64,000 nucleotides of DNA, taken from the NCBI GenBank assembly GCA_016647705.1, contig CM028336.1, positions 14,702,880 through 14,766,879 on the forward strand, given 5' to 3'. A program made the translations under genes and the position numbers. The stretch comes from Eucommia ulmoides. Its lineage: Eukaryota; Streptophyta; Magnoliopsida; Garryales; Eucommiaceae. Shown here piece by piece: positions 36,971-49,640 of the stretch. The notes beneath the pieces are model-generated. The model saw nothing but the letters and a program-made list of their open reading frames with translations, ran no database searches and was not told the origin of the DNA. How positions within the stretch are numbered: position 1 is the stretch's first letter; every line of letters starts with the position of its first letter.

Positions 36971-36990
36971 GTTAGCATCGTCTGTGGGAA
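36971..36990 (+). other. Gypsy primer binding site
   Basis: TTAGCATCGTCTGTGGGAA matches the widespread plant Gypsy pattern TTGGCGCCGTCTGTGGGAA with a few changes. It marks the start of the Tat element interior. Confidence 0.65.
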
Positions 36991-37155
36991 CGACGGTAAA
37001 AAGTGTGTTTTCTCTCCACTGTGGTTTGATAATTCTCTATCCAAGCTCACTTGCTCAAGAGTGTCGCCTTAAGAGAAAATCCTCATCCAGTACAAGAATC
37101 GTAGTCTAATTACTCACCTTTCCAAGAAGAGTCGATGAATCCTCCTGTGCCCAAT

Positions 37156-37984
37156 TGACACACCCTGGAAATTTTAAAAGCGGACGAAGTAGAGAATGGG
37201 AAAAAGAGAAAAACGAAGTTTTATTCCTCCCTTTAGAAATCCTCAAAATCTATTCATTTTCGAAAATAAGTTTTCAGGGCTTTTCTAGACGCCGATTTTG
37301 AAACGTTCTTTGGGTCGGGATTTATGTTAGAAAAGAAGTCATCACCTAACATGGGGTTAGATGGTGTGCTAGGTCACTGAGATTTTTAGAAAATCATTTT
37401 TGTTTGAAATGACCCAAGTTTTGACTCAAAACTAATGGTCTTTTATTAGAGATTTCTTTAAATTCGAAGGTCGATTATGCTCGGGAAAAATGTTAGACAC
37501 CCCAAAACACCCATTCAAAGATGGTATCTCAGTCTAAATAGATGTTCACATTTAAACAAAGTTTAAGAAATTTCCTTTGGTTTTGTTTAACATAATAATT
37601 CTTTTCTTTTCTTTTTTTTGGTATTTTTATGCATTTTTTATGTAAGGAAAGCAAGAAATATATATACTATTTATTAGAAACAATAAATAAAGCAAAATGA
37701 AAAATAGTTTTTGTAATTTTATGTCGATCGAACCTGTAAAGGTTGCCTACGTATCCTAATTTTCATGAGGAATCAGGTTGAAACGTAGTTCATCTGTTCA
37801 AGATAAATTAATTTTTATATAGACAGGTGACCGAACCTATACGTGGGTTACCTACGTATCTAAGGTAGCTGAGAATCAGATCAGCACGTAGTTCATCTGT
37901 AGATGAACTGATTTTTATTTAAACAAGTGACCGAACCCATATATGGATTACCTACGTATCTCAGGTATCTGAGAATTAGTTCGA
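37156..37984 (-). repeat. Inverted partial LTR of the Ogre-like element
   Basis: It begins TGACACACCCTGG and runs as the reverse complement of the LTR 3' part seen at about 39420-40382 (AGTTTTCAGGGGATTTT-type sequence, then the 120-130 bp ACGTAGTTCATC repeats). At about 37985 it switches abruptly to the plus-oriented LTR. The left flank CCAAT (37151-37155) and right flank CTAAT (53749-53753) of the whole unit could be a duplication with one change. Confidence 0.65.
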
Positions 37985-40382
37985 GGCATTAATACCCATC
38001 AAATAAACATAAAATCAAGCATTAAATGCATGAATGATGTGTAGAGATACATTCATTGGATTCATTAAATGCAAATAGATATTTTCAAAAAAGGTAACTA
38101 GATTATTTCGAGTAACTAGTACTTAGCAAGAAAATTGAATCGGATAACATCACATCAAACATTTAATAACCCATAAGCCAATCAATGATTAGCAATGATG
38201 AACAATAATAAACAACCATTGCCTAGATATTTTGAAGATTGTGTAATCATTACAAAATCTAATGATTACTTAGAGAATCTAAGTAAATCTTCAATATTTA
38301 GCTCTAACCCTAAAAGTGAGGGACATAAAAGGGTCACACCTAGACAAAACACAACATGAGGATGAAGCTAGGTATGCCTGCGTATTCCCCGAGGCTATAA
38401 GTAGCAAGCTATTTTTCATTTGGAAGAAAGCTTGAACACACACCATCAATCTCTAGTCTCAAAATTCTCTCTCGGGTCTACGGAATTCTTAAGCTTTCTA
38501 CTTCAAAAATATTCTCAAATCTTGTCAAAAAAAGCTTCAAAAAGGTGTTCTTGATATTCTTAGTACAAGATCTCAAAAAGTTGTTGAAGGACAATCAAGA
38601 ACAACTAAGAAGATCAAAGAAGAAGAAGACGGGAAAACACTTCGGGAAAGACCACTCCTCTAAGTTAGGTAAGTCCTCTTAAACCTCTCTTTGATTTTCT
38701 TTCAATACCGTTATATTACTTGTACAAAGCATATTTGTTAGTTCTTAGATGCATAGATCATGTACATAGTGTAGATATAAAAGAACATCAAGTTCATATA
38801 AAAAAAATCAAGAATACCATGAGTTGTGCATAGCATCTTTGATTCTTTTAAGAACACATGAAACCGAACTTCAATCAACTCAAAACAAACTTTTGACAAA
38901 GGACTACTAACTACTGGCTACTAATAAATTGATATTTACTTTACTACAATAGTCTAGATCACAGCTTGGCTCATATCTCAGGTTTGTGGACTGGAACCTT
39001 ATATATAATATATACTACACTGTCGAGACCCATGTGGCTAAAATTTGGATTAAAGGGATGACATTTATTCATTCGGGGATAAGTGTGCACCTTCTTTAGT
39101 AACATTTTTGTTTTCTTAGTTACAAGTAGGACTGACACATATATGATATATTTTATTTTCTTTTGAACTAATAACATAAACCTTAACACTAAACTTGCCT
39201 AAGCAAGTAAGTTCGGTTGGAGTGTTCTTGACAAAATCAAATATGCATATCCACTTACCATTGGTGATATTCATATTCTTGCCTTGAATAAACACAAAGA
39301 AAATAAAATAAAAAATAAAAAGCAAAATCATATCGAGATGAACTACGTATTGACCTGATCCTCAGCCATCTGAGATACGTAGGTAACCCACACACGGGTT
39401 CGGTCACTTGTTTAAACAAAAATCATTCATTTCACACAAGATAAACTATGTGTCGACTTGATTCTCAACTATCAGAGATATGTAGGCAACCCACATATGG
39501 GTTTAGTTACCCTCTTAAGTAAAAAGCCTTCATCACATAGATGAACTTTGTGTTGACCTGATTCTCAATTATCTAAGATACGTAGGCAACCCACACACGG
39601 GGTTCGGTCACTTAGTTAAACCAAAATCATTCATCTAAAAGATTAACTACGTATTGACCCGATTCTTAGCTATCTGAGATACGTAGGCAACCCATGCATA
39701 TGTTCAGTCACTTGTTTAAACAAAATCATCTTGAAATGATGAATTACGTTTTGAATTGATTCCCCATGAAAATCGAGAGACATAGACAACCTTTACAGGT
39801 TCGATAGGCATAAAAAATAAATAAAATATTCTCATTAAATATGTTTTATATGTTATTGTTATTGTTAGATAGTTATTTTTTCTTGTTTCCTTATATAAAC
39901 AATGTATAAAAAGATGAAAACATTAAAAATGGCTATTATTGTGTTAAACAAACCTGAAGGAAGTTACTTGGACTTTTTATAAATGAAAATTCATTTAGAC
40001 TTAGGTACCGATTTCGAACGGGTGTCTTGGGGTGTCTAATACCTTCTCCGAGTATAACCGACCCCCGAACTTAACAAAAATCACTTGTAAAATACTAATT
40101 GTTTTTGTGTCAAAATTTGGGTCATTTTAAAATTAAAAATGAATTTCTAAAGTCCCAATAACCTAGCACATCATTTAACTCAATGTTAGGTGGCGACTCT
40201 ATTTTCTACATAAATCCCGGCCCAAAGAAAGTTTTCAAAACTGGCGCCTTCAAAATCCCCTGAAAACTAGTTTTCTAAAATGAACAGATTTTTTTATGAT
40301 TTTGAGAAGGAGGAACGAAACCCTATTTTCCGATTCTTCTCGTTCTCTTCTTCATCTGCTTTCAAAAATTCGGGGTGCATCA
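37985..40382 (+). repeat. LTR1 of the Ogre-like element (5' truncated)
   Basis: It matches LTR2 from about 50530 on (ATACCCATCAAAT, TTTAAAGCATTAAATG-type sequence, ATATACTACNCTGTCGAG) and ends GGGGTGCATCA before the PBS. It contains 4-5 units of a 120-130 bp tandem repeat (39330-39800). Confidence 0.78.
39330..39800. repeat. 120-130 bp tandem repeat in the Ogre-like LTR
   Basis: Each unit runs GAACTACGTNTTGACCTGATT, CTCAGCTATCTGAGATACGT, AGGCAACCCACACACGGGTT, CGGTCACTTGTTTAAAC. At least four units lie here; two to three lie inverted at 37730-37984, and two at about 53110-53225. The middle holds an imperfect palindrome around TATCTGAGATA. Confidence 0.8.
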
Positions 40383-40400
40383 GTTGGCGACTCCACTGTG
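40383..40400 (+). other. PBS of the Ogre-like element
   Basis: GTTGGCGACTCCACTGTGG directly follows LTR1. The TGGCGACTCCACTGGGG type is, from memory, what Ogre elements use (tRNA-Arg). One internal change is visible. Confidence 0.6.
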
Positions 40401-41784
40401 GACTTTTGAGGGTCAAGCTTTGTTGGAGTCTAAATCTATGTTCACAGTTAAATAAACACCAAGAAATATGTCTTCAATTTTTTTTAAACATAAATAATTC
40501 CCTAAAAAAATCTTTTAATATGTTTGTTTATTTACTTGCATGTATTTATTTAACTGTCTTTACATTACTGCATTTAATTTACTTTCCTTAAATATTTGTA
40601 TTTAGTTTTTGTAAACTCTCTCCAACACACGATCACTACTTTGCATTGCATATCATGAAATAAAAAAAAAAACACAAACCTCATAAGGATTGAGAAGATG
40701 GCAGTAGGGGATGAAGTCGTGCGATTTCATCACGCCGACCTAAGCTCCGAAACCCCATAGGACTATAAATAGGAGTCAGTAGGCGAAAATCCAGGTGATC
40801 TATCCCCTAGGATCCGACTTTGAAACTTGCCTTGCTCAGATCACCAACCAAAGTTGGATGTTCCCTCGGGGAGGACACTTGAGGTTTGAAGATCTGGGAA
40901 CTAAACTTTTCTAGGATGCATTAGTAGAAAGTCACGAGCCACACATAGTGAGCCTAAGATAGAATAATCCCAAAGGCCTGTTCTACTTAGGACATTATCT
41001 TGGAGAGAAATTGTACTTTTACTTTGTGTACAATTGTTTATTTTTGTTATGTTAGATCTGTAGAATAAAATTTCTAGGACTAATATGGGGCATAGTCGAC
41101 AGCGCAAGAATTCTCGCTTAATCTCACGCGTCGTAAGCTTTCTCAAATCAAAAACTTTTTCAAATTTGGATTAAGAAGCAAGTTGCGAGAAAGGAACAAG
41201 AATGATTTTTCTTTATTAATAAGCAAAAGATCATTAAACTCATGTAAATCATAAATGTCCTTTATATCCGAAATAATTTATGAAAAGAAAAAATATAATA
41301 AAAAAATTAAAAAAATAAAGCTTGCTTTAATAAACTCATAAATACATTTGCCTTTGAATAAAGTACATAAAATCTCACCTCAATAATTGTCAAGAAATAG
41401 CCTTTTCTTAATAGCCATCTAAAGTTCCATATGCTAATACGCTAAGACAGGATCAACACCGTGATACCATGTTGAGTATGCTAAGATGCAAAAAAGTGTC
41501 GTCACCCAGTCAAATCAAGACTATGCGATCCAATAATTAACATATCTTGGGTCACATTTCCGTAGGATTTATATGTCACGTCCTAAACATAGTGTCATTT
41601 CTCATAAAACCTACACAATAGGAATTATGCACCATAAGGAAGACATTTTGTTTTAAAGGTTTAAGGTCAAAACTCCTTAAGCATATAAAAAACCTATTCT
41701 ACAAAGAAACCAACTAAGGTTCACCAGTCAAACTGTCAAAATAAACTCACTCTCAGAAAGACATCATGAAGTCAAAGGCATTTT

Positions 41785-42110
41785 TAGACCCTTCATTAAG
41801 TCCTAGGAAAAAATGATCAATTTTTTTAGGAAGAAAAGGACAAGTCCATCATTAAGTTCTTGGGACAACAATCCATTTTTTTTAGGAAATAGTCAATTCC
41901 TTCATTTAAGTCCTAGGAGAAATTATCTATGTTTTGAGGAAAAAATAGGATAATTATGTCATTAGGTCCTAAGAACAATTATCTATATCTGAGAAAGAAA
42001 AGGACAAGTTTGTCATTAAGTTCTAGGAGCAGTGATCCATTTTTTAGGAATAAAATTCTACCATTAAGTACTAAGATAAATGATCCATATCTTGAGGATA
42101 AAAGGTTAAT
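41785..42110. repeat. About 60 bp tandem repeat
   Basis: Five to six diverged units share TCATTAAGTCCTAGGA, TGATCCATTTTTTAGGA and AAAAGGACAAGT in that order. It lies within the interior of the Ogre-like element. Confidence 0.7.
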
Positions 42111-45100
42111 CTTGCTATAATCCTAGATAACTATAACTTCCAAAAAATTTCAAGTTACCGTGGTCCTGCGAAACCAAGTCCAAACTGGGGTATGTCCAAA
42201 ACATATCTCAGAGTTGCCTACTAGAGCTACATCTTCCTAGGATTGCATACATACCACACGGACATGATCATTCATATAGACAAATTCATTCATAGTCAAG
42301 AATACAACCATGTAAAAAGATAGGATAATTTGTATCCTTAAAGTTCATTAGTCAAGGTCTAGGTTTTTCATCACTTAATAAACCTAGAAACGTTGATGTA
42401 GGTAACTTTTGCTAAAATCCATCCAAGTCCCACTTGCAAGACCATAAAATGAACTTGATCCTCCCCTCTATTGGAAGTACTCAGAACAACACCATGATTT
42501 TAACAATACAAGAAAGTGTTACCTCTTCGAAACAAGCACTGAGCCAGATGAACCCAGCTTCGCTATTCGGAGAAAAGAAAAAGGAAGACCAATTACCATC
42601 ACCTGAAAATACTCTCAGCATGATAAAATATTGGGTTGAATTACAAATCAAGAAGCTCCCTCATGGAAATGGATTGCCCCAAAAAATTACAGTAGCATTA
42701 CTAGATAGGAAGATGTCATTTTTGCAACCATCACAAGCCAAGAACTACCCAGTTGGGAGAAAACCCTAGAACCTAAAAAAAACTCAGTCCAAGGAAAATT
42801 TCACAAATATGGAAATAGATAGACTACGTGGACCAATCTATTAAATAGATCAAATAGGTTATCAGGACCCCTATCCATCCAGCGCACCAACCTTGCATCT
42901 TTTTTCCATATCCAAGCAGCTCTCCTCAAATCCGCATCCAATTATAGACTTCAATTCAATTGCCTCATTAAATTTTCAAGCCTACCCAAACACCTAAAGA
43001 AAAGAGATAGTTCACCCCACTCCATGTTCCACTCTCACAAATCTACCTCTACAACTTAAAAAATAAAGTGTTAGCACCTATTCCCCATCACCAAAGAAAT
43101 TCTCAAGATCCAAGGTTTAACCATCGTACTTTCTGTCAATACCACTCTAGAGGGACTAGTAGTACCACGACCTCAAGAACCGTATCGAGGATCTTATCCA
43201 ATTGAGGTTATAAGTTTCTCAAAAGACCTAGAACTTTAAGGAGGCGATCTCTTTCTCTTCTTTTTCCTTTAGTTTCTTAAGGACTTTCTAATAAATTAGG
43301 TATTATCTTGTATGCCTATTTACTAGATCTATATATCACTAGATGCATGCTTATTTTACCTAAGGTCGACTTAGGTCTCTATATTCCAACTTTCATAAAT
43401 TAATTTGCTTGTCGTATTTCACACACCGTGAATAATTAAAATAATGATAACATGATTTCAATACTAAATTAGACCATCATCCAAAGAAAAATGTTAAAAG
43501 AAAAGTCTTGTTTCAACCAAACGATAGTGAGATATCAACAATAAAATCTGAGAAAGTTAGAAGGAAAACCTAAGAGCCCTGATGTGGAATTGTTATATGT
43601 GTTCCAATTGAGGAATGTCTAAGGAATTATCGAAGATTATAGAAGACCTCCTCAATCGGAATAAAAGGAGGAAATATCTAGAAGATTCATGATGAGAATG
43701 ATGTTAAAGAAAGTTTTGGAACCTGACCTCGCCAAAGAGAAAAACTTCTTGAAAAGGCCGAGTAGGTGAATAAAGAAAGATGGACTTCTAAGAAAGAATA
43801 ATATAGACTAAGAATATTGCCCAGAAATAAGCAGAGCTGTTAGTAAAAATTTTGGGAAACACATGAAACCTACTTGAAAAGGAAGTAGGATGAATCTTTT
43901 AAGTTAAAGAAGATGAGCAAGCTAGAAGAAAACAATGAGACTTTACTAGATACTAGTCGATAATGGAAGAGTATCCAAGATAGGGGCAAAATCAACGAAG
44001 ACCTTGAGACTGACTCAAACTACCATAAATTCTCCAAAATGTAAATCCTGAAAGTACGTGTTAAGAGAAAAAAGAAATAATAAAATAAAGAACGGTCTCA
44101 GAAATTTTTTAGACATTGAGTGGTTACACGAAGGCAATCAGGTGAATCACGTTGTCTATATAATTTGGGTATTAAATCGAAGGGGTGTCTCAACACCTAG
44201 TGTTTTGGGCCAACTGAACCAAGATCACTACCTAAAGCTCGCTACATAGATTACACAGGAAGTATGAGTCCTTACTTGCTAGAGTGAAGAAATAAAAAAC
44301 AGAATTAAAAAAAAAAAATGATGAATCTCTCAAACACGACCAAGATAAACAAACAGTTATTAGTCGTCATTAACTAACACTTGTTTCTCAATCATTTCTT
44401 TTCTCCCTCTCTTGAGTCATCTTTTGAAAGCCCATTCCAGTTGCCTTCAATTCAAGATAGAATAAATAAATCGGAGCCGTCGAAGAAACCTCGGGTAACA
44501 TACAGGGCCTAGGTAATCTCGATAACAATCTTAAAAAAGGTCAATTATCAAAATTTGATAGAATTGAACTAGATAACCTCTTGAGCCAAAATAATCTTAC
44601 AAAAACTATGAAAGATGAAATATACATAGCATGCATGGGTATAATACCTAAGACATTAGAAATGAACTTGGGAAAATAGAGAAAAATGAAGAGATGATGC
44701 TTTGTTCAGTAAACCATTCACTTAAACCCTTTCTAAAAATCATCCAAAAATTCATTCAAAACCCGAGCTAGATTAACAGTGATCTCTATTCTGAGTCAAA
44801 TGTTCCCATTCTAGGATATCCCAAGCTCAACCTATCAACATAACATAACCTTCCACTATGCTTGTCCAAACCTTTCCATCTTGTAATCGAAAGCTATAAA
44901 ATGTTCGATGAGAAATCTCGATTAGAATTTCAATTGCAACGCAAAAAGGAGCAAAGGAGCCAAAAGACTCTCAGAAGCACCGGTCAGCCTTTTGTATCAG
45001 AGACAATATGGAAACAACCAGGGGAGATGGCTAATAGCAAAACGTACTTATTTCAAAGGAAAAAAAGAGAATCATTCCATAAAATACTGGAATCTTTAGA

Positions 45101-46424
45101 TAGATGATGCATTCCCTAGAAGAAGAAAAAACTAGGTAAAACATTTGGGCATCATAAAAGACATATAATACATAAGCCATGTACCTAAATACTACACAAG
45201 CACCATGCATCACATTTCACATAAGCATACACATGAGAAACATTATTCATTATACTTTACAAGAACCTGTGTCATCCTACATATCATTTTGCATCCATAG
45301 GTCATTATCGATATAACACTTGTACCCATACACCTTATTTGGAAGCTCTAGTAGGCTAACAAGAAATCTTTGGACATGTAACTAGGTTAATTACCCCACT
45401 AGTTCGTCTTTATTAGTGGCTTCAACCAAATCAGAAGTTAGACAAGAAGTCGACCTCATATAAATTGCATCTTGATAATAGATCTTACTCATTCCAGAGA
45501 AGTGTTAGGGTGTAGCGGAATGTCATTAGAAAATTGACTATGCCTGTACCAAATAGAATCCTCTAAGTGTTGAATTTTGAGTACTAGTCAAGTGATCCAA
45601 GCACCATGCTTCCTATAGAAGAAATCAAACTAGTGTCATTTAAAGACTTCAATAGACCAATGGTTAAGATCTAACCGATCTTACCATTAGCCTAGATCAG
45701 ATTGTTGCCAATGAACGTAGTTATCTTTACCTATGATAGGTATGATTCTTAAAATCATCTCGTAATTCGGAACTACGTTACGACCAGATCCTTGGAAACT
45801 TGTCAAGGTACGTAGGAATCCCAAGCGGGTCCGGTCGAATCAAAGAGGTGTTGACTTCACGCCATTCTCTCAGCCTTGAATCAGGGTGAATCTCTGGAGA
45901 AGTCCTTCGACTTTCCTAGGAAAACCATTTGCATTCTCCTTATTAACCAAACAACAGGGGATTTTTTTGCCAGAACTATGCTTAAACTTATCCTTGGCAA
46001 CTTGCCAAGGTACGTAGGAAACCTATTTAGGTTCGATCTTCCAACTATATGAATGCTAGCCATGGACTAGAGCTCGTTCTCACAATTTTCATCATTATAC
46101 ATGGATTCGAACTGATAAAATCCATTGTATGCTCTCCACCAAGCGGTGAGGGCCTAAGTTCACAGCTTTACTCCCTATTAAAGGATGCAAAGGGTAATAA
46201 TAACAAAAAAAATAAAGATCAAAATATAGAAAAACGAAAAGATTAGAGATTTTGGTCAATTTTTCATCATCCAAGGGAGTTCTTGGGTCCATCTAAAGGC
46301 TACAATTCCAAAATCAGGCTGAGACTATGTGCTATATTTCTTTCATAACTAACATCTCAGGGCAGATAGTCAAAAGGATAAATGAAATAAGAAAATGGGA
46401 GAGGTAAGAAAAATATCATCCTAC

Positions 46425-46540
46425 CTTAAGTGGTCGAAGATTCTACCATACCATCCTACCTAAAGTGGTCAGATATTCTACCATACCATCCTACCTAAAA
46501 TGGTTGGAGATTCTACCATACCATCATACCTTCGTGGTAA
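46425..46540. repeat. About 36 bp tandem repeat, three units
   Basis: Units CCATCCTACCTAAAGTGGTC, (A/G)GATATTCTACCATA follow one another three times with few changes. Confidence 0.85.
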
Positions 46541-49159
46541 CTCATGATTTCAATAAACAATAGTCGATTTCAAAACAAGTTTGGTATGCTTACTATCGTT
46601 ACTAAAACAACAATACACAAAACATCAAAACCCCATGATACCACCATTAAACCAACAACACATAAAAAATAAAAAAAAATAAAAAAAAAAAAAAACAAAA
46701 AAAAAAAAAACAAATTAAGTATCCTGCAATAAGACTTCACTAAAAATCCATATACCTTAAAACTATCGTGCACCATAGACGACATAGATTTCGATACAAG
46801 TAGTCAATTTCAAGACAAATTTGGTACACTATGGAGTGGCTGCCTGGATTGAGCTTTTCAAGCAAAAGAAGAATTCCACCAATAGACAAAGATTTGCCAA
46901 CTTCCAAAGAAGTCAGCATATATTGTTCAGGTGACAAGACCAAGGAATAGAGAAGGAGTTTCTTTTCTTCTAATAGTAATTTAGCTCTCAAAATGTAGAG
47001 AAACAAACACAGGTTGTTTAAATATTGACATTCAAAGCGCAGAATACTTGAAGAAATGGCCAAATGGAAAGGAGGAGGTTCACTATCCCAATTCCAACAA
47101 TTAATATACAAGCCTTGGCACTACAGGTAAATCATTCTACTAATTATGTTTAGACTTACTTGATGATAAAATAAATAACTCTGGTATTACACTTGTAAAC
47201 AAGTCCTAAAATTGATTTCCAAAAATGAAAATTCTTTTATGTCAACATTAATAAACACATCGGCAAGCGTGTTCAGGGATTCACAAAAATGATCTCGAAT
47301 TCATTTTTCATCACCTTTGACAAATAGCGAAACGAACCGACTTAGCTTCTCATCTAGTGGCTTAATCAGTCTCTTTCCCAGCCCGTAGGCTGGGACATAT
47401 TTTACACTGATAATGATCATAATCACACAAAAGAAGTGTTGGATTAGATTCCCCCAACTGAACTTATCCAATTACGGCCCCAGTCAGAAATTGAGGCACA
47501 TTTCATCCTATTCGGGATTTCTCAATGGAAACAGCATTAATTTCTATCTCGGGACGTAAAATGGAATGCCTTAACAAATGAAAAATAAATAAATCAATCA
47601 TTGCCATAATTAACTACATGTCAACTTGATTCTTGGTGAATATCAGGATACATAGGCAACCTTTACAGGTTTAGTCATCAACTTAAAAAAGAGAAGTTGA
47701 AGAAGTTTGGAACCAAGTTATGACCTAATCTTTGGTAATTAACCAAGGTACGTAAGAAACTCAAGTTGGTCCAGTTGAAATCAGAGAAGTGTCAACTTTA
47801 CGACATTCTTGCAGCCCTGTATCGGGGCGCAAATTAGGAAAAGTCCTTCGAATTCCCTGAGAAACTGATTTTACTCGTTTTGTTAGATAAAAAACAAGGG
47901 ATACCTATGCACAAACTATACTTCGACCTGATTCTTGGTGAAAACCAGGATACATAGGCAACCCTCGTGGTTTCAGTCAACAATCTGAAAATCATTACAG
48001 CATGGGCAGAACTACATTTCGACCTGACCCCTGACCTAGGAAATTAGGGTATGTAGATAACCCAAGTGGGTTTTGATCATCGGATGGTCGTTGTCTGAAA
48101 CAAAAACTTTACATGATTACTAAATTAAAATACGTAAGGAACCAACGTAGTTTCGAGTCTTAGTCGAACATTAAAAATCACGCACTTGGTTCAGGATATA
48201 TAGACAACCCATGTGGGTTTTATCACATTTACCCAAATGTTTAGGACATATTCATGTGCCCTAGCTAGAGCTGGGGCAAAATTCAAAATTTAGGAAATGA
48301 AATCCATAATGCCTATAAAAAAAAAAACATCAACGAGCCCAATCTACGATTGGGGAACATTTTATCCAAGGTAAACTTCTCATGGGATTTTTTCTAGTCC
48401 TTGTAGGTAGTCCGAGGTAGGATGTGACCATGAAACTCCACTAACTGTAAAGTTTCCCCGTGGGATTTCTTAGGTGAGAATTCTCTCAGTTATTTTCAAT
48501 CATGTATTGATATGACGACTTAGGAATTATTTTCTCTACCCAAGAACCCTTTCCACCAAATACCGATTCACATTAAGTGTCCCAAACTACATTTTACCAG
48601 ATTCTCAACTATTTGAGATATGCAGGTGCCCTAATGGGTCTCGATCAAGCCATCTTAATAAAATCAAATCCCGAACTACATTTGACCTGATTCTTAGCTA
48701 TTTGAGATATGTAGGCACCCTAATGGTGCTCAATTAAGCTAGGTTAATAAAATTAAATCTCGAACTACATTGGACCCTATTCTCAGCTATCTAAGATATA
48801 TAGCTTGCCTAATAGGGTTCGGTCAAGCCAGCTCAAAATAAATAAATAAATAAATAAATGTCTAATTTACTGTTTCAATGTCGACCTCAGTCTCAAACTG
48901 ACTAGACACCATGGAATTGGTTTCTCTAACCCAGAACATTTCTATCAAATCCTGATTTACTTTACCTATTAGAACTATATTTGACCTGATTCTTTATCTT
49001 GAGACATGTAGGAAAGCCTTTGAGTAAGGTATAGTCATAACCAGGAGATGGCAATGAGTTTTCATCCTCCATACGCTGCGACGTAATTCTCTAAAACTGG
49101 TCTTTTGGCCCTCCTTTGAGAAGACTCCTTACTTACAGAGAATGAATGTAGTTTTCCTA

Positions 49160-49535
49160 AAAGATGATACAACAATACCCAAGAACAATTTGTATGTTCC
49201 TGGTATTTGCTTTTATTGGAAGTTACTGTAACCCTAGTGATGATGCACAAATACCTAAGAACTATTTGTACATTCCTGGCATTTGCTTTCCTAAAAGGTT
49301 ACCTTTGTGCCTATGGATGATACAACAATACCCAAGAACATTAGTAAGCTTTTAGCATTCACTTTCCTAGGACTTTACTGCTTTTCGTAGTATAGATGTA
49401 GCGATACCCAAGAACATTATTATGTTCCTAGCATTCACATTTCTAGGACTTTACTATTTTTCGTAGTGTAGATGCAGTGATACCTAAGAACATTTGCATG
49501 TTCCTGGCATTCGCTTTCCTTCTCTTTACTACTTT
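49160..49535. repeat. About 78 bp tandem repeat, five units
   Basis: Each unit reads GATGATACAACAATACCCAA, GAACATTTGTATGTTCCTGG, CATTCGCTTTCCTAGGACTT, TACTG. The array lies just upstream of the polypurine tract and LTR2. Short open frames here follow the repeat and are not taken as genes. Confidence 0.8.
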
Positions 49536-49640
49536 CCTTAGTCAATTTAAATTTTCGTATTTATATTTCATGTCTTGCGGAACAAAATATTTGTGTCTCC
49601 TTTGTCATTATAAGTAAACTCACATGACAAAGAGGGGCAT

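Larger units (their letters stand above)
40401..49640 (+). other. Interior of the Ogre-like element
   Basis: AT-rich, with many short frames and no protein domain that I can name. About 43560-44050 and 44860-45110 are Lys/Glu-rich and could be eroded gag-like coiled coil. The stretch 45760-46040 and 47600-48850 repeatedly shows degenerate forms of the LTR repeat (ACTACATTTGACCTGATTC, AGATATGTAGGCACCC). The polypurine tract ends at 49640. Confidence 0.55.

Noticed and set aside
49164-49355. Open frame with repeated YPRTICMFLVFAF-like peptide
   Set aside because: It is a direct translation of the 78 bp tandem repeat; no other coding evidence.
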